From positions 25,751 to 89,750 of the forward strand of contig NZ_BPLU01000026.1 of NCBI RefSeq assembly GCF_019656315.1: a stretch of DNA of 64,000 nucleotides. The letters are read 5' to 3'. Below are positions 43,444-54,205 of the stretch, one piece after another. The translations under genes were made by a program, and so were the position numbers. Under the pieces are notes generated by a model that saw only the letters and a program-made list of their open reading frames with translations, was not told where the DNA came from and did not search any database. The DNA comes from Flavobacterium sp. UMI-01. Its GTDB lineage: Bacteria; Bacteroidota; Bacteroidia; Flavobacteriales; Flavobacteriaceae. Every line of letters starts with the position of its first letter. The first letter of the stretch is position 1.

Positions 43444-46011
43444 TTATTTTTTACAACAAGATTTATTCGCATGTTTGATAAATTTGCCATCTTTATCAAA
43501 ATGAGACAAACAAATTTGTTTTTGTTCTGGCGTACACCCTTTGTCATCACACATCTTTGCACATTCTTCTTTGGTCATTGTTTCACATTTAGACATATCA
43601 CAACCTTTTTTTATCGCGTTATGTTCGCAATTTTTATTATTACATCCATTAGTTACACATTCTTCTTTCGACATTGCAGTACATTTACCATTTGCGGAAC
43701 AACAGGAAGCCAAAGGTTGATGGTGATTGCAATTAGTATTGGCACATCCTTTTGCCAAACACTCCTCTTTTGACATTGAGGCACAAGCATGGACACCCCT
43801 ACAACAAGACGTTAAATCAGCGGGTATAGTATGCGAACCATTTCCTAATATAGGCGCCATCACCAAACCTATCAAACAAGTCAATTTTATCAAAATATTC
43901 ATCGAAGGCCCAGAAGTATCTTTAAAAGGATCCCCCACAGTATCACCTGTAACTGCTGCTTTATGAGCATCAGAACCTTTATAAGTCATTTCGCCATTAA
44001 TCATCACACCTGCCTCAAAAGATTTTTTAACATTGTCCCATGCACCACCAGCATTATTTTGAAAAACAGCCCACAACACACCTGAAACAGTTACTCCAGC
44101 CATGTATCCTCCTACCATTTCTGCAATTAATTGGTTATTATCACCATATACTAGTTTGCCTAAAATCAAAATGGCAATTGGAAATCCAATAGTTAATGCA
44201 CCTGGCAACATCATTTCACGCAAAGCCGCCTTAGTCGAGATATCGACACATTTAGCGTACTCAGGCTTACCTGTTCCTTCCATAATTCCAGGAATTTCTT
44301 TAAACTGACGGCGAACCTCATAAACCATGTCCATAGCAGCTTTCCCTACAGAATTCATTGCTAAAGCAGAAAAAACCACAGGAATCATTCCGCCTACAAA
44401 TAACATAGCCAATACAGGCGCTTTAAAAATATTGATACCGTCAATTCCAGTAAAAGTTACATAGGCGGCAAACAAGGCTAATGAAGTGAGCGCCGCAGAG
44501 GCAATCGCAAATCCTTTACCCGTAGCCGCTGTTGTATTCCCTACTGAATCTAAAATATCAGTACGCGTACGAACTTCTTTTGGCAATTCACTCATTTCTG
44601 CAATTCCACCTGCATTATCAGAAATAGGACCAAAGGCATCAATTGCCAATTGCATAGCAGTCGTCGCCATCATCGCAGAAGCAGCCAAAGCTACCCCATA
44701 AAATCCTGCCAAAGCATAGGTAGCCCAAATAGCACCCGCAAACAACAATAGGGTTGGAAATGTAGAAATCATCCCTGTAGCCAAACCTGCAATTACATTG
44801 GTTCCAGCTCCGGTACTTGATTTTTGAACGATAGCCATCACGGGTTTTGTTCCTAAACCTGTATAATATTCGGTAACCGAGGAAATAGCGCCCCCAACAA
44901 AAAGGCCAATCAAAGTTGCATAAAAAACACTGCTAGAAGAAATTACTTTAACACCTTCACCAAAAAAGTCCATTTGCAATTGTGCTGGCAACATCAAATT
45001 GACTAAAAAATAACACGAAATCGCGGTTAAAGCAATTGCTACCCAATTCCCAACATTTAATGCTTTCTGTACTTGAGCCTCTTTGGCATCGTCTGAGGAA
45101 ATTTTCACTAAAAGCGTTCCTACAATCGAAAACAAAATTCCAAATCCCGCTATCGTCATCGGTAGTAAAATAGGCCCAATTCCACCAAAATCATCTTGAA
45201 TACTGCCACCCATATCTTTTATAACATAATTCCCTAAGACCATTGCCGCTAAAACTGTCGCCACATAAGACCCAAACAAATCGGCTCCCATACCAGCTAC
45301 ATCACCAACATTGTCTCCCACATTATCCGCAATTGTAGCAGGATTACGAGGATCGTCTTCAGGAATACCCGCTTCGACTTTACCAACTAAATCGGCACCT
45401 ACATCTGCCGCTTTAGTATAAATTCCGCCACCTACACGAGCAAATAAAGCAATAGACTCCGCACCTAATGAAAATCCAGCTAAAGTCTCCAAAACCACAG
45501 TCATATCGTCAGTATTGGACCAAGTTCCATTCATAAAAATTTGAAAGAAAAAAATAAAAAAACCTGTCAGTCCCAGCACAGCAAGCCCTGCAACTCCTAA
45601 TCCCATAACGGTTCCTCCACCAAAAGACACACTTAAGGCTTTGGGCAAACTAGTACGTGCCGCTTGAGTTGTACGTACATTGGTCTTGGTTGCAATTTTC
45701 ATCCCCATATTTCCAGCAAGTGCTGAAAAAAAAGCACCAAAAACAAAAGCGATTACAATTAAGATATGGGTTTTTACACCTGGTAAAAAAGTGATTCCCG
45801 CTAAAACAACACTAGCGATAATAACAAAAAAGGTCAGCAATCGGTATTCAGCTTTAAGAAAAGCAAGGGCACCTTCGTAAATGTATTCTGAAATAGCTGC
45901 CATTTTACCATCTCCGGCATCTTGCTTTAATACCCATGCTCTTTTTATTGCCATAAATAAGAGCCCTATTATTGCCATCAGTATTGGCAAATAAATCATA
46001 AATGCATTCAT
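43444..46011 (-). CDS. hppA: K+-dependent ion-translocating membrane pyrophosphatase with Cys-rich C-terminal tail
   Basis: 855 residues. The first ~734 are a complete membrane pyrophosphatase with about 16 helices: [47 protein letters not shown], the [11 protein letters not shown] motif, and [18 protein letters not shown]. The Ala in [10 protein letters not shown] indicates the K+-dependent subclass. Na+ or H+ as pumped ion is undecided, though Na+ pumps are frequent here. Residues about 735-855 form an extra tail with 20 Cys in about 121 residues, including three repeats built on MSKEEC/MTKEEC with GC and NC or GC pairs and HH/CEH. The tail is not part of the enzyme family and suggests metal binding on the extracytoplasmic side. 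Confidence 0.92.
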   Translation of the reverse strand: MNAFMIYLPILMAIIGLLFMAIKRAWVLKQDAGDGKMAAISEYIYEGALAFLKAEYRLLTFFVIIASVVLAGITFLPGVKTHILIVIAFVFGAFFSALAGNMGMKIATKTNVRTTQAARTSLPKALSVSFGGGTVMGLGVAGLAVLGLTGFFIFFFQIFMNGTWSNTDDMTVVLETLAGFSLGAESIALFARVGGGIYTKAADVGADLVGKVEAGIPEDDPRNPATIADNVGDNVGDVAGMGADLFGSYVATVLAAMVLGNYVIKDMGGSIQDDFGGIGPILLPMTIAGFGILFSIVGTLLVKISSDDAKEAQVQKALNVGNWVAIALTAISCYFLVNLMLPAQLQMDFFGEGVKVISSSSVFYATLIGLFVGGAISSVTEYYTGLGTKPVMAIVQKSSTGAGTNVIAGLATGMISTFPTLLLFAGAIWATYALAGFYGVALAASAMMATTAMQLAIDAFGPISDNAGGIAEMSELPKEVRTRTDILDSVGNTTAATGKGFAIASAALTSLALFAAYVTFTGIDGINIFKAPVLAMLFVGGMIPVVFSALAMNSVGKAAMDMVYEVRRQFKEIPGIMEGTGKPEYAKCVDISTKAALREMMLPGALTIGFPIAILILGKLVYGDNNQLIAEMVGGYMAGVTVSGVLWAVFQNNAGGAWDNVKKSFEAGVMINGEMTYKGSDAHKAAVTGDTVGDPFKDTSGPSMNILIKLTCLIGLVMAPILGNGSHTIPADLTSCCRGVHACASMSKEECLAKGCANTNCNHHQPLASCCSANGKCTAMSKEECVTNGCNNKNCEHNAIKKGCDMSKCETMTKEECAKMCDDKGCTPEQKQICLSHFDKDGKFIKHANKSCCKK

Positions 46012-46064
46012 AAATTGGTTCGGTTAATTGTTAATACTAAATTGTGTTCCGAACGAATTTAACA

Positions 46065-46100
46065 AAAAAAGCAATACTCTATTAAGAATATTGCTTTTTT
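46065..46100. terminator. Terminator between ppa and hppA
   Basis: AAAAAAGCAATA (46065-46076) / TATTGCTTTTTT (46089-46100), 22 nt after the ppa stop. It separates the two pyrophosphatase genes transcriptionally. Confidence 0.85.
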
Positions 46101-46121
46101 ATTTATAGTTTAAAGAGAAAT

Positions 46122-46655
46122 TTACAATTTTAAAGAAAATAATCCCTCTGGTTTGTTTTCAATCTTGTTGAAACGCTCTTGGCATTCTTTGATGATAGCA
46201 AATGCTTCGTTGACATCTCCCCAACCTTCAACATCAACTTTTTTGTTTTCTAAATCTTTGTACACTTGGAAGAAATGTTCAATTTCTTTAACCAAGTGAG
46301 GATTGATATCAGAAAGGTTTTCTAATGAATTCCAAATTGGGTCAGAAACCGGTACACAAATTACTTTTTCATCTGGTCCTTTATCATCAGCCATGTGGAA
46401 AACACCGATTGGTTTCACTTCCATAACACAACCTGGAAAAGTAGGCTCGTTAACCAAAACCAATACATCTAATGGGTCTCCATCAAGTGCCAAAGTTTCA
46501 GGTATAAAACCATAATCAGCTGGATACATCATCGAAGAGAACAACATTCTATCAAAACGCATTCTTTTCAACTCGAAATCATATTCGTATTTATTTCTAC
46601 TTCCTCTTGGAATTTCGATTAACACATCGAAAGTGGTTATTTTGTCTGCAGTCAT
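46122..46655 (-). CDS. ppa: Soluble inorganic pyrophosphatase
   Basis: 177-residue family I pyrophosphatase: IEIPRGSRNKYEYD, YPADYGFIPETLALDGDPLDVLVLVNEPTFPG with the signature DGDPLD metal-binding Asp residues, and KPIGVFHMADDKGPDEKVICVPVSDP. Hydrolyses PPi from biosynthesis. Lies directly upstream of the membrane pyrophosphatase gene with its own promoter and terminator. Having both types side by side is unusual in general but seen in Bacteroidota. Confidence 0.95.
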   Translation of the reverse strand: MTADKITTFDVLIEIPRGSRNKYEYDFELKRMRFDRMLFSSMMYPADYGFIPETLALDGDPLDVLVLVNEPTFPGCVMEVKPIGVFHMADDKGPDEKVICVPVSDPIWNSLENLSDINPHLVKEIEHFFQVYKDLENKKVDVEGWGDVNEAFAIIKECQERFNKIENKPEGLFSLKL

Positions 46656-46688
46656 TGTTATATTTTCTTAAGTTCTTTTATGCGATTG

Positions 46689-46696
46689 CAAAAGTA
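46689..46696 (-). promoter_or_regulatory. Promoter -7 element of ppa
   Basis: Minus-strand TACTTTTG matches TAnnTTTG, 34 nt before the ppa ATG. Confidence 0.65.
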
Positions 46697-46803
46697 ATTA
46701 AAAAGATTTTTAATACAAGTATTATATCCTTTTAAAACAGTAGTATCTGAATGAGTTATGTTCAAAAACACTTCCTTCTTATCCCCTCAGAACGTCAATT
46801 AAA

Positions 46804-49290
46804 TTAAAAATAAAACCCAAACGAACCTTTTACTGAAAACTTTTGAGCTTCAGGCGTATTTAAGTAATTTCCTCGCCATGTAAAATCAATTCGGAACACC
46901 TTAAAAATGTTACCAATACCTGCACTGTACTCCCAGTAGCCATTTTCAGGAGCTATATAAGTCAACCCAGAAGCATTTATGGCTTTATTTTCCTCAGTAA
47001 TCGAACCATATACGGTTTTCACACCTACAATTTCTCTCCAATTTAACTTTCTCATAAAAGGAATACGACCAAATAGACGTCCTCCAAAATTATGATTCCA
47101 TTGTATGGTAGCATATTGGTCAGTTACGAATTCGTAAAAATTCAAATTATTAAAGGTATTCTCAATTGTAAAATAACTTTGGTTACCAGGAATAACATTC
47201 ATTAATCCTAAAGGAATTTGACCAAAAGTCTTTCCAATCTCAAGTATGATATTGGTTCTCCCTAAGGGACCAATTATAATGGGTTGTTTATAATACAACT
47301 GTATTTTGTCGTAATCAAAATCGCTGTCTAACATTCCCTTAAACCCGTGATTGTAATTCACAAAAAAACGACTATACGGACTATCTACAACACTTCTTTC
47401 CACTCCATAACCTACCGTTTTACGATTGGGTGTAAACTCTATTTGTAGATTCACCTCTGATTGTTTCACTTCACTTTGAGTTGTCGTTTGACTTGCATCT
47501 GTAAAATAATCCAAGCTAAAAGTAGGTGAAGCAGAAGCTAACGTACGATAAGAAAATCCTGTTTGAAAAGTCAAATTCTTGACAGGTTCTATTTCGACAG
47601 CCACATTGGTTAAATTAATATTTGTCAATTTACCGTTAGAACTGGTATTAAACAACGATGACGAAGCAAAACTTCTTCCCAAAACATCATTTGTACTGGT
47701 CAAACTTGCTCCAATTTGTTCCACATCACGTCGATTGCCGCCTGACAGAATAATTCTTTTTTTCTTATCCACCATCCATTTTCCAGACACACCATATTTA
47801 AATTTGTCATCATCAAAACCATAAGCCGTGTACCCTTGCAACCTCCAAGCATCATTGGGGCCAAAATACGTTCGCCCTCCTACTCGCACACGAATTCCTT
47901 CGACATCATTAAATCCAAATGTGGAAAATATAGGCCCATAGTCAAAATTTCCAAATTGAATATATCCACTTCCTAATATCGAAACCAAATCATACAATCG
48001 TTGAAATTTCTTGACGGTTTGAAGTGTGTCTAGCATCTTATAAATGCCTTTTTCATCCTTATTTAAATTCTCAAAACGATTTTCTTTCCAATACGCTTCG
48101 GATTTGTTGTAAACATCATTATCAATATAATTCACCTCATCCTTATAGAGGCTATTAGGTTTTTCTATATTAAATTGATGGTTTTGATATAAGGTAGTTC
48201 TTTTTCCATACATTCCTTTGGATTCTTCTTTTTTATTCAAAGCAAAATCAGACATCATATAGTCACGAGTCAACAAAAAGATGGAATCGTTTTGCACCTC
48301 AAATTCTTGTTCGATATAAATGTCTTTTACCCAGTTAATATTCGCACTTTTGGTCACTGCCATATTAATTTTTTTGATAGCAAATGTGGTATCACTTACC
48401 CAAAAATCACCTTTGAACGTTAACTCGTTTTTACGGCGAGGATAGAACAAAATATTAAAACACCATTTTTTATCTATATAAGCACTATCTCTCAAAACAT
48501 AATTATAGACATCAATTCCTGTTTTAGAGAGCGGACTAGTAAAACTTTTGTCAAAAAAAGTCAAATGGTTGTTGTAGATATCGTAATCAGAATACAAATC
48601 ATTTACAAAAGATAAAATTTGTTGGTTGTCACTAAACCCCGAATTTTTATTTGCCTTTAATTTTTCTTTTACTTTTTTAAGTTTATTATTTCCGTAAACC
48701 TCATACAAGGATTCATTAATAAATACAGGCAAATAGGTTTTTCCAGTTACTTTGGAGGTATCAACATGATTAAAGATAAATTCCATGCCTTTAAAAAACT
48801 TTCTTTTCATAAAAGCACTATCGATGGTATTCATATCAAATTCCACTTTTTCATACTTCTCCATTTGATAATAATCAAATTGAGCCAAACCATTTTTACG
48901 CTTTCTTTCCCAAATTTTTCTAAGAATATCCAAAGCAGGATTGTCCTTCTTGGACGTTTTTCCCGTATAGATTAAAACTTCTTTAAGATTTTCGGCAGCG
49001 CTAACCACTACTTTAAAATCATAATTAATCGCTTTAGGAAGCACCACTACCCTATCTGAATACCCTACAGAAGTGACAACAATCGCATTGTAAGTTACTG
49101 GTGACTCTAGATAAAAACGACCATCCTCATTGGACATGGTACCTATATTTGAATCTTTAAATACGATATTAGCAAAAGGGACAGGCTGATTGGTTTTATC
49201 ATAAACAATTCCACTCACCTTAGTTTGTGCATTCAAACTGCAAGTTAATCCACAAAGCACTAATAGTAAAAACCAGAACTTATTCTTCAT
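46804..49290 (-). CDS. DUF5686 outer membrane protein with carboxypeptidase-regulatory-like domain
   Basis: 828 residues. Signal peptide MKNKFWFLLLVLCGLTCSLNAQ; N-terminal regulatory-like beta sandwich (VSGIVYDKTNQPVPFANIVFKDSNIGTMSNEDGRFYLESP). The DUF5686 region (KTSKKDNPALDILRKIWERKRKNGLAQFDYYQMEKYEKVEFDMN) leads into a C-terminal beta barrel with Omp85-like strands, ending FSVKGSFGFYF. A conserved Bacteroidota outer-membrane family of unknown function. Monocistronic. Confidence 0.83.
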   Translation of the reverse strand: MKNKFWFLLLVLCGLTCSLNAQTKVSGIVYDKTNQPVPFANIVFKDSNIGTMSNEDGRFYLESPVTYNAIVVTSVGYSDRVVVLPKAINYDFKVVVSAAENLKEVLIYTGKTSKKDNPALDILRKIWERKRKNGLAQFDYYQMEKYEKVEFDMNTIDSAFMKRKFFKGMEFIFNHVDTSKVTGKTYLPVFINESLYEVYGNNKLKKVKEKLKANKNSGFSDNQQILSFVNDLYSDYDIYNNHLTFFDKSFTSPLSKTGIDVYNYVLRDSAYIDKKWCFNILFYPRRKNELTFKGDFWVSDTTFAIKKINMAVTKSANINWVKDIYIEQEFEVQNDSIFLLTRDYMMSDFALNKKEESKGMYGKRTTLYQNHQFNIEKPNSLYKDEVNYIDNDVYNKSEAYWKENRFENLNKDEKGIYKMLDTLQTVKKFQRLYDLVSILGSGYIQFGNFDYGPIFSTFGFNDVEGIRVRVGGRTYFGPNDAWRLQGYTAYGFDDDKFKYGVSGKWMVDKKKRIILSGGNRRDVEQIGASLTSTNDVLGRSFASSSLFNTSSNGKLTNINLTNVAVEIEPVKNLTFQTGFSYRTLASASPTFSLDYFTDASQTTTQSEVKQSEVNLQIEFTPNRKTVGYGVERSVVDSPYSRFFVNYNHGFKGMLDSDFDYDKIQLYYKQPIIIGPLGRTNIILEIGKTFGQIPLGLMNVIPGNQSYFTIENTFNNLNFYEFVTDQYATIQWNHNFGGRLFGRIPFMRKLNWREIVGVKTVYGSITEENKAINASGLTYIAPENGYWEYSAGIGNIFKVFRIDFTWRGNYLNTPEAQKFSVKGSFGFYF

Positions 49291-49301
49291 AATGATGATT
49301 T

Positions 49302-49337
49302 AAAAAAAAACTTCACCATACAAACGCATGATGAAGT
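49302..49337 (-). terminator. Terminator of pdhB
   Basis: ACTTCA (49310-49315) / TGAAGT (49332-49337), extended by CAT/ATG after one mismatch, with a minus-strand run of nine T. Confidence 0.7.
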
Positions 49338-49363
49338 CTCTATAGTATTATTACGTACTATTA

Positions 49364-50341
49364 TTATTTATTTGTTACCTTTTTAACTGCTTTTACAACA
49401 TCAGCTGCATTAGGCAACCACTCTTCTAGCAATACAGGAGAATAAGGCGCTGGAGTATCAGCTGTAGTAATACGTTGAATTGGCGCGTCTAAATAATCAA
49501 AAGCACGCTCTTGAACTAAATACGTAATTTCAGAAGAAACACTAGCAAATGGCCAAGCCTCTTCAAGAATTACCAATCTATTAGTTTTCTTAACAGAATT
49601 TAAAACAGCATCAATATCTAATGGACGTACCGTTCTTAAATCAATAATCTCACAAGAAATTCCTTCTTTAGCCAATTGATCTGCAGCAATGAAAGCTTCT
49701 TTAATGATTTTTCCAAATGAAACGATAGTTACATCCGTTCCTTCACGTTTCACATCGGCTACACCAATTGGAATTACATATTCTCCTTCAGGCACCTCAC
49801 CTTTATCACCATACATTTGCTCAGACTCCATGAAAATAACCGGGTCATTATCTCGAATAGATGCTTTTAAAAGCCCTTTAGCGTCATAAGGTGTAGAAGG
49901 AACTACCACTTTTAACCCTGGAGTATTTGCAAACCAATTTTCTAACGCTTGAGAATGCGTAGCTCCTAATTGTCCTGCAGAAGCTGTTGGACCACGAAAA
50001 ACGATAGGTACATTAAATTGCCCACCTGTCATTTGACGCATTTTAGCTGCATTATTTATAATCTGATCTATACCTACTAAACAGAAGTTGAAAGTCATAT
50101 ATTCTACAATTGGACGACAACCGTTCATTGCTGAACCTACTGCAATACCTGTAAAACCTAACTCTGCAATTGGAGTATCAATAACTCTTTTCTCTCCAAA
50201 TTCTGCAAGCATACCTTTAGAAGCTTTGTAAGCACCATTATATTCGGCAACTTCCTCTCCCATTAAGTACACAGACTCATCGCGACGCATTTCTTCACTC
50301 ATTGCTTCACAAATAGCCTCTCTAAATTGTATCGTTCTCAT
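49364..50341 (-). CDS. pdhB: Pyruvate dehydrogenase E1 component, beta subunit
   Basis: 325 residues from ATG 50341 (MRTIQFREAICEAMSEEMRRDESV). An in-frame extension to 50404 passes through the promoter and is rejected. Transketolase-like pyrimidine domain: EEVAEYNGAYKASKGML, RVIDTPIAELGFTGIAVGSAMNG, RQMTGGQFNVPIVFRGPTASAGQLGATHSQALENWF; then the C-terminal domain VVILEEAWPFASVSSEI. Partner of the E1 alpha subunit, which is not in this window, as is common in this class. Confidence 0.93.
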   Translation of the reverse strand: MRTIQFREAICEAMSEEMRRDESVYLMGEEVAEYNGAYKASKGMLAEFGEKRVIDTPIAELGFTGIAVGSAMNGCRPIVEYMTFNFCLVGIDQIINNAAKMRQMTGGQFNVPIVFRGPTASAGQLGATHSQALENWFANTPGLKVVVPSTPYDAKGLLKASIRDNDPVIFMESEQMYGDKGEVPEGEYVIPIGVADVKREGTDVTIVSFGKIIKEAFIAADQLAKEGISCEIIDLRTVRPLDIDAVLNSVKKTNRLVILEEAWPFASVSSEITYLVQERAFDYLDAPIQRITTADTPAPYSPVLLEEWLPNAADVVKAVKKVTNK

Positions 50342-50374
50342 ATTATATCTTGTATGTGTATATTTTTCGAAAAG

Positions 50375-50382
50375 CAAAAATA
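50375..50382 (-). promoter_or_regulatory. Promoter -7 element of pdhB
   Basis: Minus-strand TATTTTTG matches TAnnTTTG, 34 nt before the ATG at 50341; this also argues against the longer start. Confidence 0.65.
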
Positions 50383-50557
50383 AATATTTAAAATCATTTA
50401 ACACATCATTTCCATTAAAATAATGATGCGTAAATTCCAGTTATTTGTTATATCTTGATAAAAAACATAGCTCAAAATACGCATCACCTCACCCTCTTAA
50501 TCCATTTTTAAATCGCATTTATTATGCGTGCATAGTAAATTATTTCATTTTTTATTC

Positions 50558-50565
50558 TAAATTTG
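50558..50565 (+). promoter_or_regulatory. Promoter -7 element of etfBA
   Basis: TAAATTTG matches TAnnTTTG and gives a leader of about 95 nt. The rest of the 324-nt pdhB-etfB spacer shows no gene. Confidence 0.55.
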
Positions 50566-50665
50566 TAATTGAATTTATTTCAAAACATACTGCCACAACA
50601 GCTTTGACCACTAAATTCAATCATCAACTTAGATAGTTTCACATAAAACAACAAATACCAGCAAT

Positions 50666-51412
50666 ATGAAGATATTAGTTTGCATCAGTCATGTACCTGA
50701 CACCACATCAAAAATTAACTTCGCTAACAACGATTCAGAATTTGATACAAATGGAGTGCAATTTGTTATCAATCCCAATGATGAATTTGGCTTAACACGT
50801 GCCATTTGGTTTCAAGAAAAACAAGGAGCAACGGTTACAGTAGTCAATGTAGGAGGACCAGAAACAGAACCTACCCTAAGAAAAGCATTGGCAATAGGTG
50901 CAAATGATGCCATAAGGGTAAATGCCACTCCTACGGATGGTTTTTTTGTTGCCAAACAATTGGCCGAAGTTATTAAAAATGGCGGATACGATTTAGTCAT
51001 TGCAGGTAAAGAATCTTTAGATTATAACGGCGGAATGGTTCCTGGAATGATTGCTGCATTAACTAATTCCAACTTCATCAATGCTTGTACTGCTATCACC
51101 GTTGACGGCTCTAATGTACAAGCCGTTCGCGAAATTGACGGTGGAAAAGAAACCATTAATACCAGCTTACCGTTAATCATTGGCGGGCAAAAAGGATTGG
51201 TAGAAGAAAAAGACTTGCGCATCCCTAACATGAGAGGAATCATGACGGCTAGAACAAAACCACTTACCGTGGTAGAACCAACTGAAGCTCCTACTCAAAC
51301 CAAAGCGGTTAAATTTGAAAAACCAGCTCCAAAATCAGCTGTGAAATTAGTTTCAGCAGACAACTTAGACGAATTGATAAACTTGCTACACAACGAAGCC
51401 AAAGTAATTTAA
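50666..51412 (+). CDS. etfB: Electron transfer flavoprotein, beta subunit
   Basis: 248 residues: MKILVCISHVPDTTSKI start, FVINPNDEFGLTRAIWFQEK, AIGANDAIRVN, DLVIAGKESLDYNGGMVPGMIA, and the family signature region VQAVREIDGGKETINTSLPLIIGGQKGLVEEKDLRIPNMRGIMTARTKPL. It carries AMP and pairs with EtfA to move electrons from acyl-CoA dehydrogenases. First gene of a two-gene operon. Confidence 0.94.
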   Translation: MKILVCISHVPDTTSKINFANNDSEFDTNGVQFVINPNDEFGLTRAIWFQEKQGATVTVVNVGGPETEPTLRKALAIGANDAIRVNATPTDGFFVAKQLAEVIKNGGYDLVIAGKESLDYNGGMVPGMIAALTNSNFINACTAITVDGSNVQAVREIDGGKETINTSLPLIIGGQKGLVEEKDLRIPNMRGIMTARTKPLTVVEPTEAPTQTKAVKFEKPAPKSAVKLVSADNLDELINLLHNEAKVI

Positions 51413-51504
51413 AAATTTAAGGATTCTGGATTTAGTTTTGTAAAAATCTTTATCCAATCCCTGATTAAATCCTAAATCTAAAAATTCAAAATCCAAAACT
51501 TATT

Positions 51505-52470
51505 ATGTCCATATTAATATACGCAGAATCAGCAGAAGGAAAATTCAAAAAAGTTGCACTAGAACTAGCTTCCTATGCCAAAAAAGTTGCCGAATCAACA
51601 GGAACAACGGTAACTGCCTTAACTTTCAACACCTCAGACAACACTGAATTATCACAATACGGAGTAGATAAAGTCGTAAAGGTCAATGACTCAAAATTAA
51701 CTGCTTTTAACGCAAAAGCCTATGCTGATACAATCAAACAAGTAGCTCAAAGTGAAGGTTCAAAAATCGTTTTACTTTCATCAACTACTGACAGCAGCTA
51801 TCTTGCTCCCTTAGTAGCAGTAGGGCTGGAAGCAGGTTATACTTCAAATGTTGTAGCCCTACCTTTAAGCACTGCTCCTTTTCAAGTAAAACGCAATGCC
51901 TTTTCTAACAAAGCATTCAACATCACTGAAATTAATACTGATATCAAAGTACTAAGTTTAGCCAAAAATTCTTTTGGCATAATCGAAAGTACCTCAACAC
52001 CTACAGAAGAAGATTTCACTCCTAGTTTGAACGATGCCGATTTTAATATCAAAATAGAAGCTACAGAAAAAGCCTCAGGCAAAGTATCAATAGCAGATGC
52101 TGATATCGTAGTTTCAGGTGGCCGTGGTTTAAAAGGACCTGAAAATTGGGGATTAATTGAAGATCTAGCAGCTGTACTTGGCGCTGCTACCGCTTGTTCT
52201 AAACCTGTTTCCGACTTAGGATGGAGACCCCACGGTGAACACGTAGGACAAACAGGAAAACCAGTTGCAGCCAATTTATATATTGCCATAGGAATTTCTG
52301 GAGCGATTCAGCACATTGCAGGAATCAACTCTTCCAAAGTAAAAGTAGTCATCAATACTGACCCTGAAGCGCCTTTCTTTAAAGTTGCAGATTACGGTGT
52401 TGTAGGAGATGCTTTTGAAGTAGTCCCTCAGTTGATTGAAAAACTAAAAGCCTTTAAAGGACAGCAATAA
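51505..52470 (+). CDS. etfA: Electron transfer flavoprotein, alpha subunit
   Basis: 321 residues with the FAD-binding C-terminal domain: IVVSGGRGLKGPENWGLIEDLAAVLGAATACSKPVSDLGW, HVGQTGKPVAANLYIAIGISGAIQHIAGI, and the signature VVINTDPEAPFFKVADYGVVGD. Follows etfB after 92 nt of A/T-rich spacer with degenerate CTAAATCTAAAATTC-like repeats, and ends at a strong terminator. Confidence 0.95.
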   Translation: MSILIYAESAEGKFKKVALELASYAKKVAESTGTTVTALTFNTSDNTELSQYGVDKVVKVNDSKLTAFNAKAYADTIKQVAQSEGSKIVLLSSTTDSSYLAPLVAVGLEAGYTSNVVALPLSTAPFQVKRNAFSNKAFNITEINTDIKVLSLAKNSFGIIESTSTPTEEDFTPSLNDADFNIKIEATEKASGKVSIADADIVVSGGRGLKGPENWGLIEDLAAVLGAATACSKPVSDLGWRPHGEHVGQTGKPVAANLYIAIGISGAIQHIAGINSSKVKVVINTDPEAPFFKVADYGVVGDAFEVVPQLIEKLKAFKGQQ

Positions 52471-52498
52471 GCCTTTATTTCAATACCTTATTATATCC

Positions 52499-52540
52499 AA
52501 AAAGAGTTGTTATAATCCACTTATAGCAACTCTTTTTTTT
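52499..52540 (+). terminator. Terminator of etfBA
   Basis: AAAAAGAGTTG (52499-52509) / CAACTCTTTTT (52527-52537), with inner TATAA/TTATA pairing and a T run. Confidence 0.9.
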
Positions 52541-52715
52541 AACTTTAAAGCTATATTTTTTTTAATTTTATAGACTGGTTTACTTTTGAAGCTACAAAAA
52601 GATTTTGTTTCTTTGTAGGCTAATCATTTTACTTATTTGTATATTACAGAAAGACAAACTGGTTTCAAAATTATTCTTTGATTTTAGCATCTAAAATCTA
52701 AAACCTAAAATTAAC

Positions 52716-53345
52716 ATGAGTTTAGTCAAACTATCTATAAAAGGCATATCCTACAGTCAAACTCAAAACGGAGCGTATGCTTTAATTTTGAATGAGGTTG
52801 ATGGCGAAAGAAAACTACCCATAGTCATAGGCGCATTTGAGGCACAGTCTATTGCAATTGCTTTAGAAAAAGAAATCAAACCTCCTCGACCTTTGACCCA
52901 TGACTTATTCAAAAATTTTGCGGAACGTTTTGATATTGTCGTAAAACAAGTCATCATTCACAAATTAGTCGATGGTGTTTTTTATTCTAGTATCATTTGC
53001 GAAAGAGATAAAATAGAAGAAATCATTGACGCAAGAACTTCGGATGCCATAGCCTTGGCTTTACGTTTTAACGCCCCTATATTTACTTACAAAAACATTC
53101 TTGATAAAGCCGGCATTTACCTAAAAACCAGCACACAAGAAACCGATAAAGATTCACAAGAAATGGATGATATTCTTGCCAATCCAGAAACATTTGGCAA
53201 TGAAGATGAAGCTCAAAACGCAGGACGTCCTTATATCAAACACAGCCTTCAAGAATTAACAGAACTCCTTGAGCAAGCTGTAAGTCATGAAGATTACGAA
53301 AAAGCGGCAAAAATAAGAGACGAAATCTCCAAAAGAGAATCTTAA
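52716..53345 (+). CDS. Bifunctional nuclease family protein (DUF151) with UvrB/C motif
   Basis: 209 residues. The N-terminal BFN domain (about 1-135) includes LPIVIGAFEAQSIAIALEKEIKPPRPLTHDLFKNF, and DARTSDAIALALRFNAPIFT. An acidic linker follows, then a UVR motif (LTELLEQAVSHEDYEKAAKIRDEISKRE). BFN proteins have reported DNase/RNase activity in plants; their bacterial role is unclear. It is 35 nt upstream of thyA and probably cotranscribed. Confidence 0.88.
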   Translation: MSLVKLSIKGISYSQTQNGAYALILNEVDGERKLPIVIGAFEAQSIAIALEKEIKPPRPLTHDLFKNFAERFDIVVKQVIIHKLVDGVFYSSIICERDKIEEIIDARTSDAIALALRFNAPIFTYKNILDKAGIYLKTSTQETDKDSQEMDDILANPETFGNEDEAQNAGRPYIKHSLQELTELLEQAVSHEDYEKAAKIRDEISKRES

Positions 53346-53380
53346 TAACGGACTAAACAAGACAATAAAGAGCCCAAGAA

Positions 53381-54205
53381 ATGAAGCAATATTTAGATTT
53401 AGTAGAACATGTAATGAAAAACGGTAACCAAAAAGGGGACCGCACTGGAACTGGAACCAAAAGTGTATTTGGCTACCAAATGCGTTTTGATTTAAACGAA
53501 GGTTTTCCGATGGTCACGACCAAAAAATTACATCTAAAATCTATCATTTACGAATTGCTTTGGTTCTTAAAAGGAGATACTAATATTGCTTACCTCCAAA
53601 AAAATGGGGTAAAAATATGGGATGCTTGGGCTGATGAAAATGGAGATTTAGGCCCTGTTTACGGACATCAATGGCGCAATTGGAATAGCGAAGAAATAGA
53701 CCAAATAAAAGACCTTATCCACGAACTTAAAACCAACCCGAACAGCCGTAGAATGATTGTATCCGCTTGGAACCCATCCGTTCTTCCTGATACTTCTAAA
53801 TCATTTGCTGAAAATGTTGCAAATAACAAGGCTGCCTTACCTCCTTGCCATGCTTTTTTCCAATTCTACGTAGCTGATGGCAAACTATCCTGTCAACTCT
53901 ACCAGCGTAGCGCCGACATTTTCCTGGGTGTTCCGTTCAATATCGCTTCATACGCCTTACTTACCATGATGATTGCACAAGTTTGTAACCTTGGTCTAGG
54001 CGAATTTATACATACTTTTGGAGATGCCCACATCTACAACAACCACTTTGAACAATTGGAATTGCAATTATCTAGAGAACCCAGAGCCTTACCTAAAATG
54101 ATACTCAATCCTGAGATAAAAGACTTATTTGATTTTGATTACGAGGATTTCACTTTGGTAGGCTACGAACCTCATGACAGTATTAAAGGAAGTGTTGCTG
54201 TTTAA
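53381..54205 (+). CDS. thyA: Thymidylate synthase
   Basis: 274 residues: [39 protein letters not shown] (folate/dUMP region), [38 protein letters not shown], catalytic Cys in [12 protein letters not shown], and [20 protein letters not shown]. Makes dTMP and dihydrofolate; folA lies 0.9 kb downstream. The stop codon lies inside a perfect palindrome shared with the convergent gene. Confidence 0.97.
   Translation: MKQYLDLVEHVMKNGNQKGDRTGTGTKSVFGYQMRFDLNEGFPMVTTKKLHLKSIIYELLWFLKGDTNIAYLQKNGVKIWDAWADENGDLGPVYGHQWRNWNSEEIDQIKDLIHELKTNPNSRRMIVSAWNPSVLPDTSKSFAENVANNKAALPPCHAFFQFYVADGKLSCQLYQRSADIFLGVPFNIASYALLTMMIAQVCNLGLGEFIHTFGDAHIYNNHFEQLELQLSREPRALPKMILNPEIKDLFDFDYEDFTLVGYEPHDSIKGSVAV

Noticed and set aside
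50342..50404. N-terminal extension of PdhB to ATG 50404
   Set aside because: It runs through a consensus promoter, and the family starts at MRTIQFREAI.
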